A DNA stretch of 8,993 nt from Chloroflexota bacterium (GCA_016200725.1 JACQEE010000067.1:1-8993), one strand, 5' to 3'. Numbered from the stretch's first letter, positions 1-6,870 are shown. The notes: a model not told the origin generated them from the sequence alone. A program made the numbers and translations.

Positions 1-458
1 AGGCCAGCGACGTCGACGCGAAAGGCACCGGCAGCGTTGAAACCGGCTTCGCTCGCGCGAGCGCAGATCACGCGCGCACCCGCTGCGCGCTGCATGGGGC
101 CGAACTCGGCAGTAGCGACGTTGTAGCCATCGATGCGGGGTATGTGCTGCGGCGCAGGCAGGGGAATGTAGTCCTCGCCCTGGTCGGGCATGGCCTGGGC
201 GATCTCGAGGGCCTTTTCCGCACAGGCCGCAAGGGCTGCCCCGCTGGGATCGTTGATAGTGGCCACGCCAAAGCGGCGGCCTACGCAGGCGCGAACCCAG
301 ATCGAGGTGTCGCGCTGGGCGACATTCTGGTGCACCTCGTTGTTGGCGAAGCGTGTCAGGGACGAGTCGACGGCCTGCACCGTGACCTCCGTCTGCTCTG
401 CGCGTGAGGCGGCAAGGACGGTATCAATGATGCGCTTGGCTTCAGTATCGAAAGGCAT
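1..458 (-). CDS. TldD/PmbA (TldE) family protein, N-terminal part, truncated by window edge
   Basis: The reading frame is open from an ATG at 458 to base 1, giving about 152 residues with no stop. It starts MPFDTEAKRIIDTVLAASRA. Residues about 34-70 carry the family's typical N-terminal block: LTRFANNEVHQNVAQ, then DTSIWVRA, then GRRFGVATIN. TldD/PmbA proteins are usually about 440-480 residues, so only the first third is present, and the C-terminal metal-binding part lies outside. Known members form a TldD/TldE heterodimeric zinc metalloprotease that degrades unfolded peptides and matures microcin B17-type peptides. Whether this is the catalytic (TldD) or non-catalytic (TldE/PmbA) subunit cannot be told from this end. 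No Shine-Dalgarno precedes the ATG. Instead a promoter -10 box ends 10 nt upstream, so the mRNA is probably leaderless. The rhomboid gene ends 83 nt upstream on the same strand, but this gene appears to have its own promoter. Confidence 0.85.
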   Translation of the reverse strand, partial: MPFDTEAKRIIDTVLAASRAEQTEVTVQAVDSSLTRFANNEVHQNVAQRDTSIWVRACVGRRFGVATINDPSGAALAACAEKALEIAQAMPDQGEDYIPLPAPQHIPRIDGYNVATAEFGPMQRAAGARVICARASEAGFNAAGAFRVDVAG

Positions 459-468
459 GGCGGGCGGG

Positions 469-498
469 AGCGTAGCGCCCGGGAGGGTCAGCGGTCAA
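469..498 (-). promoter_or_regulatory. Promoter of the TldD/PmbA gene (near-leaderless)
   Basis: On the minus strand, TTGACC (493-498) is followed by 18 nt and TACGCT (469-474), then 10 nt and the ATG at 458. A start about 7 nt after the -10 would leave a leader of only 2-5 nt, which fits the lack of a ribosome binding site. A second TTGACC lies 7 nt further upstream (500-505). The same architecture recurs at the CoA-transferase, acyl-CoA dehydrogenase and tRNA genes. This is sequence pattern only. Confidence 0.55.
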
Positions 499-541
499 GG
501 GTCAACAGCGGGAGAGGTCTGCTGCCTAACGCTCTTCCTTC

Positions 542-1324
542 TCAGTTCCACCACGAGCGGCGGCGGCCGAGCGACCAATAGTCTGGTGGCGGCCTCGGTG
601 GGATGAGACGCTCGCGGACAACGACCTTGATGACAAGGGCGATGAGCAACCCGAAGACGAAACCGCCGATGTGCGCAAAGTAGGCGACGCCACTGCCTGC
701 GTTCGTCTGCGCAGTGACAATGTCGCCGACGCCGCTGAAGGCCTGGAGAGCGAACCAGACGCCGAGAAGCACGATGGCGGGCAGTTCGATGAATGTGATC
801 AGAAAGAAAACGACCGCAGTCTTGACGCGATTGAAAGGAAAGAAGACGAGGTAGGCACCGAGTACGCCGGCGATGGCGCCGCTGGCGCCAAGCGAGGGCA
901 CGTCGGAGTGCGGGTCGATGGCAACCTGGGCAAAGCCAGCGGCAACGCCAGCCGCGAGATAGAAGAGCAAATACCAGAAGTGGCCGAAGCGATCCTCGAC
1001 GTTGTCGCCGAAGACCCAGAGAAAGACCATGTTGCCGCCGATGTGCAGCAGCCCACCGTGGAGGAACATGGACGTGAAGACCGTGACCCAGTTGCCGACA
1101 GGAGTATGGATATTGACTATGGTCCCTGGCTCGTGAAGGGTGGTGTAGCTGACGTGATCGATTAACTCTTTCGGCACGAGGGAAAATTTGTAAACGAAGG
1201 CATCTTGGTCGACGCCGTTCATGGTGAGCATGAAAAGGAAGACGGCGACGTTGATGACGATCAGCGCAACGTTGACGTAAGGTGTGCCGCGCTTGCGAGG
1301 GTTGGCGTCGGAGATCGGAAACAC
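542..1324 (-). CDS. Rhomboid family intramembrane serine protease
   Basis: This is a 260-residue polytopic membrane protein that would cleave transmembrane substrates within the bilayer. From the proposed GTG start it begins MFPISDANPRKRGTPYVNVA, which matches the usual N-terminus of bacterial rhomboids of this type (MFPI.D.NP). Hydrophobic segments are near residues 18-35, 80-105, 115-136, 145-162, 168-195 and 214-237. Family motifs are present: HGGLLHIGGN (His89, His94, Asn98), WVFGDNVED, GASGAIAG with nucleophile Ser148, and AHIGGF with catalytic His218, so the Ser/His dyad is intact. An in-frame ATG at 1351 would add nine residues (MNGEGDGRK), but it lies inside a dispersed repeat. The GTG at 1324 is preceded by the purine-rich GGGGAGGGGGACGG, a plausible ribosome binding site. 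The gene follows the acyl-CoA dehydrogenase stop by about 60 nt with no visible promoter, so cotranscription is likely. The substrate is unknown. Confidence 0.93.
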   Translation of the reverse strand: MFPISDANPRKRGTPYVNVALIVINVAVFLFMLTMNGVDQDAFVYKFSLVPKELIDHVSYTTLHEPGTIVNIHTPVGNWVTVFTSMFLHGGLLHIGGNMVFLWVFGDNVEDRFGHFWYLLFYLAAGVAAGFAQVAIDPHSDVPSLGASGAIAGVLGAYLVFFPFNRVKTAVVFFLITFIELPAIVLLGVWFALQAFSGVGDIVTAQTNAGSGVAYFAHIGGFVFGLLIALVIKVVVRERLIPPRPPPDYWSLGRRRSWWN

Positions 1325-1342
1325 CTTGCGTCCGTCCCCCTC

Positions 1343-1377
1343 CCCGTTCATGGTTCGACAGGCTCACCACGAACGGG
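1343..1377. repeat. Dispersed short repeat with imperfect inverted symmetry
   Basis: The 35-bp element has CCCGTTC (1343-1349) and GAACGGG (1371-1377) as perfect 7-bp ends. A further 4-bp match (TGGT/ACCA) follows one mismatched pair, leaving a central GTTCGACAGGCTC-type loop region. From memory, sequences of this kind (TTCGACAGGCTCACCACGAA) occur as a short dispersed repeat in many unrelated bacterial genomes. There they create spurious peptides such as VSLSNHERG, and that peptide is encoded here on the minus strand. It fills most of the gap between the acyl-CoA dehydrogenase stop and the rhomboid start. Confidence 0.75.
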
Positions 1378-1384
1378 TTGTTCC

Positions 1385-2575
1385 TTAGCCGCGCGGCAGG
1401 CCCAGCCCGCGCATCGCGATGGTGTTGCGCTGGATCTCGGAGGTGCCCGCGCCAATCGTGATCGCCCGCTGGCCGCGGTATAGCTTCTGCACCTTGCCGT
1501 TGAGTGCCTTCATCTGGCTGTCCTGCGTCGGTTCGCCCCAGTGACCCATGATTTCCATACCAAGTTGCACTAGGCGCTGGGTGAGTTCCGCGGCATAGAG
1601 GCGTGAGAGGGCCGACTGATACGCTGGAGGCGGGCCGCCGCTGGCCTGCATCCAGCCGACGCGCCAGGAGAGCAGGATAGCGACGCGTAAGTAGGCAGCC
1701 ATGTCGCCGATCTTGTTCCGCAGCGCGGGATTAGCTTCGAGCGGCTTGTAGCCGTTGACACCCTTCTTGGCGAAGGCCACCAGTTCTTCGAACAGTTGGA
1801 TCGCGGGGACGGTTGCGCTGATGCCAGACCGCTCGAAGTTCAGCGTGGCCGTGGCGATGTACCAGCCAGCATCCTTCTGGCCGACGAGGCAATCGCGGGA
1901 GACGCGGACGTTGTCGAAAAAGACCTCGTTGAAGTGATGGACATCGGCCATGTTGTAGATGGGCCGGATAGTGATTCCCGGCAGTTTCATGTCGACGAGC
2001 AAGTACGAGATGCCCTTGTGCTTGGGGACACCCTGGTTCGTGCGGGCGAGCATGATGCCCCACTGCGCATCGTGGGCCTGCGACGTCCAGATCTTCTGGC
2101 CGTTCACCAGGAAGTAGTCGCCCATATCCTCGGCGCGGGTCTGGAGCGAGGCGAGGTCGGAGCCGGCGTTCGGCTCGCTGAACAGTTGGCACCAGATGGT
2201 CTCGCCGCGCGCGATGGGCTGGAGGTGCCGCTTCTTCTGCTCTTCGGTACCGTGGAGCATGATGACCGGCCCGGCCATCCGCGGCCCGGCATTCGTGAAT
2301 TTGCGCGGCGCCTTGTGCTTCGCCATCTCCTCGTTGAAGATCATCTGCTGGAAGATGGGCCAGCCCATGCCGCCGTACTCTTTCGGCCAGCCGACGGTGA
2401 GCCAGCCGCGCCGCCCCATCTTGTGCGCGAACTCCGCTTCGAACTCGCTGCGCGCTCCACCCTCCTCTTCGTCGCCGCCTACCTGCGCCAGCCAGTCGGG
2501 CGGGAGCTCTTCGCGCAGCACGTCGCGAATCTCTTGCCGGAAGCGCTCGTCGTCGGGAGTCCAGCGGAAGTCCAT
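1385..2575 (-). CDS. Acyl-CoA dehydrogenase, FAD-dependent
   Basis: The 396-residue length is typical of the family. It would oxidise an acyl-CoA thioester to the trans-2-enoyl-CoA, passing electrons from FAD to electron-transfer flavoprotein. The N-terminal helical domain (about 1-125) is followed by the signature LFSEPNAGSD (131-140), the beta domain with NGQKIWTS (158-165) and HHFNEVFFDNVRV (213-225), and the C-terminal helical domain ending GTSEIQRNTIAMRGLGLPR (377-395). The position of the MCAD-type catalytic Glu, just before GTSEIQ, is Ala376. Glu248 in LNFERSG lies where isovaleryl- and long-chain dehydrogenases keep their base, so the enzyme is probably active. Substrate specificity cannot be read from sequence. 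The ATG at 2575 has a weak AGGA site and a 30-nt stretch after a -10 box at 2606-2611. The rhomboid gene follows directly. Confidence 0.95.
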   Translation of the reverse strand: MDFRWTPDDERFRQEIRDVLREELPPDWLAQVGGDEEEGGARSEFEAEFAHKMGRRGWLTVGWPKEYGGMGWPIFQQMIFNEEMAKHKAPRKFTNAGPRMAGPVIMLHGTEEQKKRHLQPIARGETIWCQLFSEPNAGSDLASLQTRAEDMGDYFLVNGQKIWTSQAHDAQWGIMLARTNQGVPKHKGISYLLVDMKLPGITIRPIYNMADVHHFNEVFFDNVRVSRDCLVGQKDAGWYIATATLNFERSGISATVPAIQLFEELVAFAKKGVNGYKPLEANPALRNKIGDMAAYLRVAILLSWRVGWMQASGGPPPAYQSALSRLYAAELTQRLVQLGMEIMGHWGEPTQDSQMKALNGKVQKLYRGQRAITIGAGTSEIQRNTIAMRGLGLPRG

Positions 2576-2605
2576 GAAGCAACGTCCTGGGTCGAAGATG
2601 GGCCA

Positions 2606-2634
2606 AGTCTAAGGGTGGTATCCGGGTGGGTCAA
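2606..2634 (-). promoter_or_regulatory. Promoter of the acyl-CoA dehydrogenase gene
   Basis: On the minus strand, TTGACC (2629-2634), a 17-nt spacer and TAGACT (2606-2611) lie 30 nt upstream of the ATG. The expected leader of about 23 nt contains AGGA as a weak ribosome binding site. The -35 is identical to those of the tRNA-Gly, CoA-transferase and TldD/PmbA genes. The promoter starts 13 nt after the stop of the small cationic protein gene, so the dehydrogenase need not depend on read-through. Confidence 0.55.
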
Positions 2635-2647
2635 GGAATACGGGCAG

Positions 2648-2836
2648 TCACGGCGTCGGCGGCTGTTTCTTGCCACGGAACAGTTTGAAGGGGAAGAGCA
2701 CTATGGCGAACAGCGCCTTCAACACGCCTTTGATCGCTCCGAAGATGCCGCGAAAGAGGCCCTTCGCAATCAGTCCCGCGACGAAGCGGAAGGGCAAGGT
2801 GATGAGTGAGATGATTGGGGAGAGTAGACAGCCCAT
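2648..2836 (-). CDS. Small cationic hydrophobic protein of unknown function (62 aa)
   Basis: I do not recognise a family. The predicted protein starts MGCLLSPIISLITLPFRF and ends FRGKKQPPTP. It has nine Lys/Arg and no Asp or Glu. It is rich in Phe, Leu, Ile, Gly and Ala. The basic residues at 17, 25, 29, 36, 40 and 51 are spaced so that residues 16-55 could form one long amphipathic or membrane-associated helix with a cationic face. There is no cleavable signal peptide or lipobox. The ATG at 2836 has a good GGAG ribosome binding site 6 nt upstream; an adjacent TTG at 2839 is less well placed. The gene starts 21 nt after the 3' end of tRNA-Gly with no terminator between, so it could be transcribed from the tRNA promoter. 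A membrane-active peptide or small membrane protein is possible. Being a chance frame is the main alternative. Confidence 0.55.
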   Translation of the reverse strand: MGCLLSPIISLITLPFRFVAGLIAKGLFRGIFGAIKGVLKALFAIVLFPFKLFRGKKQPPTP

Positions 2837-2857
2837 CAAGGACTCCGGGAGGCGTGG

Positions 2858-2932
2858 TGGAGCGGGAGACGGGATTCGAACCCGCGACCTTTTGCTTGGG
2901 AAGCAAACACTCTACCGCTGAGTTACTCCCGC
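2858..2932 (-). tRNA. tRNA-Gly (anticodon CCC), CCA encoded
   Basis: Read on the minus strand, the acceptor stem GCGGGAG (2926-2932) pairs with CTCCCGC (2862-2868). It is followed by discriminator T and a genomically encoded CCA (2858-2861). The D arm is ACTC-AGCGGTA-GAGT. The anticodon arm is TTTGC-TTCCCAA-GCAAA, giving anticodon CCC, which reads GGG glycine codons. The T arm is GCGGG-TTCGAAT-CCCGT with one G-U closing pair. U73 is the normal glycine discriminator in bacteria. The total is 75 nt. A promoter lies about 17 nt upstream (2949-2977), and a small protein gene begins 21 nt downstream. Confidence 0.97.
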
Positions 2933-2948
2933 TGGGAACGCCAACCGG

Positions 2949-2977
2949 ATTCTACGGCGCTGCTCTGAGCGGGTCAA
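2949..2977 (-). promoter_or_regulatory. Promoter of tRNA-Gly (and possibly the downstream small gene)
   Basis: On the minus strand, TTGACC (2972-2977), a 17-nt spacer and TAGAAT (2949-2954) are the best match to a sigma-70-type promoter in the window. The -10 ends 16 nt before the mature tRNA 5' end, leaving a short leader for RNase P to remove. Confidence 0.65.
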
Positions 2978-2991
2978 GATGAGGAGGGGAT

Positions 2992-3047
2992 GCGAGAGAC
3001 CTCTCTTGGAAGAGAGGTCTCTCGCGCTCTTCCAGAGAATTTTACCC
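2992..3047 (+). repeat. Hairpin-core repeat, copy 1
   Basis: A perfect 14-bp inverted repeat (arms 2992-3005 and 3012-3025, loop TTGGAA) is followed at once by GCTCTTCCAGAGAATTTTAC and CC, the conserved core. The core recurs inverted at 5449-5467 and directly at 6851-6869. The hairpin arms differ between copies but keep base pairing. The sequence continues through TTCAGGAGAAG into the long hairpin at 3056-3100, as in copy 3. The copy lies between the groEL 3' end and the tRNA promoter, both read on the opposite strand. Confidence 0.8.
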
Positions 3048-3055
3048 TTCAGGAG

Positions 3056-3100
3056 AAGAAAAGGCGGTGGGGGTCGAAAGCACCCCCACCGCCTTTTCTT
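3056..3100. terminator. Bidirectional terminator-like hairpin downstream of groEL
   Basis: A perfect 19-bp inverted repeat has arms 3056-3074 and 3082-3100 and a 7-nt loop (CGAAAGC). Its GC-rich centre (GGCGGTGGGGGT) is flanked by A-rich and T-rich ends, so on either strand the RNA would form a strong stem ending in CCUUUUCUU. It lies about 80 nt past the groEL stop and is the best candidate for termination of groESL. It could equally end any transcript from the other side. The stem edges (AAAGGC...TGGGGG) resemble those of the hairpin at 5394-5439. Confidence 0.75.
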
Positions 3101-3103
3101 TGT

Positions 3104-3169
3104 TCCCAAACGGTAGAGCTCTTTGGGAGAGTCTGAGAACCCCTTTCTCGCGAGAAAGGGGTTCTCAGA
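3104..3169. repeat. 38-bp perfect palindrome plus a smaller hairpin after groEL
   Basis: Positions 3132-3169 are a perfect palindrome with two 19-bp arms and no spacer; the left arm is TCTGAGAACCCCTTTCTCG. It starts 13 bp beyond the groEL stop codon. Beside it, TCCCAAA (3104-3110) and TTTGGGA (3122-3128) form a 7-bp hairpin. Neither has a following T-run, so simple intrinsic termination is not the obvious role. Protection of the groEL mRNA 3' end, a protein-binding site, or an inserted element are possible. Confidence 0.7.
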
Positions 3170-3182
3170 TCTTCTCTCTCGC

Positions 3183-4841
<1,659 letters not shown>

Positions 4842-5138
4842 TTACTTCCCGACCTTGGCGAGGATGTCAGTCTCGCGCAGGATCAGGTACTCTTCGCCGG
4901 CGTCCTTGATCTCGGTGCCGCCATACTTGGCGTAGATGACGCGGTCGCCGACCTTGACGTCCATCGGCACCCGCTTGCCATCGTCCGTGACGCGGCCGGG
5001 GCCGGCAGCGATCACTTCGCCTTCCTGCGGCTTTTCCTTGGCCGTGTCGGGGAGCACTAGGCCGCCCTTCATGACCGTCTCAGTCTCCAAAGCCTTCACC
5101 ACGACCCGATCGCCTAACGGTTGGAACTTACGTGCCAC
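4842..5138 (-). CDS. groES: Co-chaperonin GroES (Hsp10)
   Basis: This is a 98-residue protein, [20 protein letters not shown] at its start, of normal length. GroES caps the GroEL ring and is heptameric. The N-terminal PLGDRVVVK strand, the mobile loop around residues 18-35 ([18 protein letters not shown]), GEVIAAGPG and the C-terminal [11 protein letters not shown] are all present. The start is a GTG at 5138 with AAGGAGG 5 nt upstream. A GTG further up (5153) opens the same frame but overlaps that ribosome binding site and would add MKEAC, so it is rejected. The CIRCE operator lies 45 nt upstream. groEL follows by 27 nt. Confidence 0.97.
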   Translation of the reverse strand: MARKFQPLGDRVVVKALETETVMKGGLVLPDTAKEKPQEGEVIAAGPGRVTDDGKRVPMDVKVGDRVIYAKYGGTEIKDAGEEYLILRETDILAKVGK

Positions 5139-5179
5139 ACAAGCCTCCTTCACTGAAGAGATTTATCTTGCCATCGCAA

Positions 5180-5209
5180 AAATTAGCACTCGGTCCCGAC
5201 GAGTGCTAA
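5180..5209 (-). promoter_or_regulatory. CIRCE operator (HrcA site) overlapping the groESL promoter
   Basis: TTAGCACTC (5183-5191), nine bases, then GAGTGCTAA (5201-5209) is an exact match to the CIRCE consensus bound by the heat-shock repressor HrcA. groESL is therefore expected to be repressed at normal temperature and induced on heat shock. On the minus strand, a plausible promoter made of TTAGCA (5204-5209), an 18-nt spacer and TAATTT (5180-5185) lies almost wholly inside the operator, so HrcA would block RNA polymerase directly. The promoter assignment is much less certain than the operator. hrcA itself is not in this window. Confidence 0.95.
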
Positions 5210-5393
5210 CCAAGCGACGATCAGCGATTGGGAGACCGGCACGTATACCCCCGCCGGCATGTCGTCCCGCCTGCTCAGCATCATGGCCGAACGCGCCGAC
5301 TTTACGTATGACCCCGAACCTCCACCCACCGCAATCAACCCCACCCCATGACCATGCCATCCCTGCCACCCGAAGGGCTCTACACGTTAGGAC
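5210..5393. other. Intergenic region upstream of groES, no confident gene
   Basis: This is the gene-free part of the 370-bp gap between divergent groES and the DUF2851 gene. A 30-codon frame on plus (5259-5351, MSSRLLSIMAERADF at its start) has no ribosome binding site and is weakly supported. A 5-bp inverted repeat (CCGGC/GCCGG, 5236-5257) is the only small structure seen. The region is followed by the long hairpin at 5394-5439, which would terminate any rightward transcript made here. Confidence 0.5.
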
Positions 5394-5439
5394 AAAGGCC
5401 ACGAAGTGGGGGCCAGAGCGCCCCCACTTCGTGGCCTTT
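5394..5439. terminator. Terminator-like 20-bp perfect hairpin between divergent genes
   Basis: The arms are 5394-5413 (AAAGGCCACGAAGTGGGGGC) and 5420-5439, perfectly complementary, with a CAGAGC loop. On plus it is followed by CTTCTTG, and on minus by GTCC after the CCTTT. It has the form of an intrinsic terminator, but no recognised gene ends here: groES starts to the left and the DUF2851 gene starts to the right. In the minus orientation it directly follows the core of repeat copy 3, just as the 3056-3100 hairpin follows copy 1, so it may be part of that repeat. Confidence 0.6.
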
Positions 5440-5448
5440 CTTCTTGAA

Positions 5449-5491
5449 GGGTAAAGTTCTCTGGAAGGGTCTCCCAGGCCTTCTCCTAGGA
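5449..5491 (-). repeat. Hairpin-core repeat, copy 3 (inverted)
   Basis: In the minus orientation the element reads: a 7-bp hairpin TCCTAGG-AGAAGG-CCTGGGA (5472-5491, one G-U pair as RNA), GACC, then the core CTTCCAGAGAACTTTACCC (5449-5467), TTCAAGAAG, and the long hairpin at 5394-5439. The core is identical over 19 bp to copy 2 at 6851-6869 and differs from copy 1 by one base. It sits directly upstream of the DUF2851 gene, in opposite orientation to copy 2 at that gene's other end. Confidence 0.78.
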
Positions 5492-5508
5492 CGGCCAGGG
5501 GTGGCGCG

Positions 5509-6810
5509 GTGACGAGGCGGCGGCTTTCGGAGGCGAAGGTGCAGCGGCTATGGCGAGAGCGGCGGCTGAAACGGCTGGCGCTAGCCGATGGCGGCGGGAA
5601 GGTGCAAGTGGTCTTTCCCGGATGGGAGGCGCGGAACGGCGGGCCAGACTTTCGCGGCGCGGTGCTGGAGACGGCAGAGGGTAGCCGGATGCGCGGCGAC
5701 GTGGAGATTCACGTCGACAGCGCCGGATGGAGGCAGCACGGCCACGACCAAGACCCGGCCTATCGCGGCGTGGCGCTGCAGGTGGTCTGGCAGGGAGATA
5801 GGCAGGGAGCGGCTCGAACGATCGACGGGCGCGTGGTGCCTACCGCGACCGCGGCGCGCGCGGCGAAGGCGAAGACGGATGCGCGGCCGTGCACCCGCCA
5901 CCAAACGCCGCTCGACGCCGCCTTAGTCGCGGGAACCTTGGACGAACTGGGCGACCGGCGCTTCCGTGAGAAGGCCGTCTACCTCGCGGCGCAGGCGATC
6001 GAACAGGGGCCGGAGCAGGCGCTATGGAGGGCGCTGCTACGCGCGCTGGGGTACAGCCGAAACCAAGAGCCGTTCGCGGCCCTAGGGGAGCGCGTGCCGT
6101 GGCCGGTACTGGGTACGCGGTTGATGGCTCTAGGGCAAGAAGAACGCTTATTGCTGGCTGAGGCGATGCTCTTCGGCAGGGCCGGGCTGCTGCCGTCCCA
6201 GCGAGGGCTGGTCATCGCGGCAGACAGCTATGCCGATCAGATCGAGGAGACGTGGCGGAGCGCGGGCGTGGGATACGGCAGCGAGCCGCTTGCCTGGGCG
6301 ACACACGGCTTGCGGCCGGAGAACTCGGCACCTCGACGCTTGGCCGCCGCGGCGGCGCTGGCGGCGCGCTGGCTGGCACACGGGCCGATCGCGCCGTTCG
6401 CGCGCGTGCTGTCCTGCGACGATCTCTCTGCGGACGCATTAGAGGGGCTCTTTGCCGTTTCAACCAGCGGCTACTGGGCTAGCAATTGGGACTTCGGGAA
6501 GCCGTGCAGACCAAACCCGACACTCCTTGGCGCTGGGCGAGCGGGGGACATCGTTGTCAACGTAATCTTGCCATTCTTCTGCGGCTGCGCGATGCGCTCG
6601 GGAGACAAGACGCTTGAGGCGCGCGCGCTGGCGCTCTATCGCGCCTGGCCACCACTCGCCCCGAATGGCGTCACGCGAGAGATGGAACGCATGCTGCTGC
6701 CCGACGGCGCGCGCCGCGTCGTGACCTCGGCCAGACGACAGCAGGGGCTGCTGCACCTCTACCGCACGCGCTGCACCCGCCTGCGCTGCGCTGGCTGCGC
6801 ATTGGGTTAG
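5509..6810 (+). CDS. DUF2851 family protein, function unknown
   Basis: The 433-residue length is normal for this uncharacterised family. Family blocks I recognise are NGGPDFRGAVL (43-53), GDVEIHVDSAGWRQHGHDQD (63-82), ALGYSRNQEPF (about 178-188), a segment ending AGDIVVNVILPFF, and the C-terminus QGLLHLYRTRC followed by Cys427 and Cys430 (C-x4-C-x2-C with Cys422). No signal peptide or membrane segment is seen, so it is probably cytoplasmic. The PD...GDVEIH arrangement is reminiscent of a nuclease-type core and the cysteines of a metal or Fe-S site, but both are inference. The GTG at 5509 has AGGGG 8 nt upstream. I see no good promoter in the short space after repeat copy 3. The gene converges on the CoA-transferase gene with repeat copy 2 between their ends. 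Confidence 0.85.
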   Translation: MTRRRLSEAKVQRLWRERRLKRLALADGGGKVQVVFPGWEARNGGPDFRGAVLETAEGSRMRGDVEIHVDSAGWRQHGHDQDPAYRGVALQVVWQGDRQGAARTIDGRVVPTATAARAAKAKTDARPCTRHQTPLDAALVAGTLDELGDRRFREKAVYLAAQAIEQGPEQALWRALLRALGYSRNQEPFAALGERVPWPVLGTRLMALGQEERLLLAEAMLFGRAGLLPSQRGLVIAADSYADQIEETWRSAGVGYGSEPLAWATHGLRPENSAPRRLAAAAALAARWLAHGPIAPFARVLSCDDLSADALEGLFAVSTSGYWASNWDFGKPCRPNPTLLGAGRAGDIVVNVILPFFCGCAMRSGDKTLEARALALYRAWPPLAPNGVTREMERMLLPDGARRVVTSARRQQGLLHLYRTRCTRLRCAGCALG

Positions 6811-6813
6811 GAT

Positions 6814-6869
6814 GCGAGACACCTCTTTTGGGAGAGAGGTGTCTCGCGCTCTTCCAGAGAACTTTACCC
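6814..6869 (+). repeat. Hairpin-core repeat, copy 2
   Basis: A 13-bp perfect inverted repeat (6814-6826 with 6835-6847) can extend by one U-G and one U-A pair. It is followed directly by GCTCTTCCAGAGAACTTTAC and CC (6848-6869), the conserved core. The arm sequence differs from copy 1 (GAGACAC against GAGAGAC), but both arms changed together and pairing is kept. It starts 3 bp after the DUF2851 stop codon and ends one base before the CoA-transferase stop codon, so it fills the whole convergent gap and may serve as a two-way transcript end. Unlike copies 1 and 3 it has no second long hairpin after the core. Confidence 0.8.
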
Positions 6870-6870
6870 C

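Noticed and set aside
525..545. GCTCTTCC near the rhomboid stop as a fourth copy of the hairpin-core repeat
   Set aside because: Only the first eight bases match; the sequence then diverges (TTCTCAG) and no hairpin precedes it, so chance is the simpler explanation.
1445..1450. Acyl-CoA dehydrogenase as an inactive enzyme because Ala376 replaces the MCAD-type Glu
   Set aside because: Glu248 in the FERSG segment occupies the alternative position used as base by isovaleryl- and long-chain acyl-CoA dehydrogenases, so loss of activity is not indicated.
5259..5351. A 30-codon plus-strand frame in the groES upstream region as a gene
   Set aside because: There is no ribosome binding site or visible promoter and the composition is Pro-rich. 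It is mentioned only as a possible explanation for the downstream hairpin.
5163..5402. A 79-codon minus-strand frame across the CIRCE region
   Set aside because: It runs through the groESL operator and promoter and into the long hairpin, has no supported start, and has the composition of noncoding GC-rich DNA.
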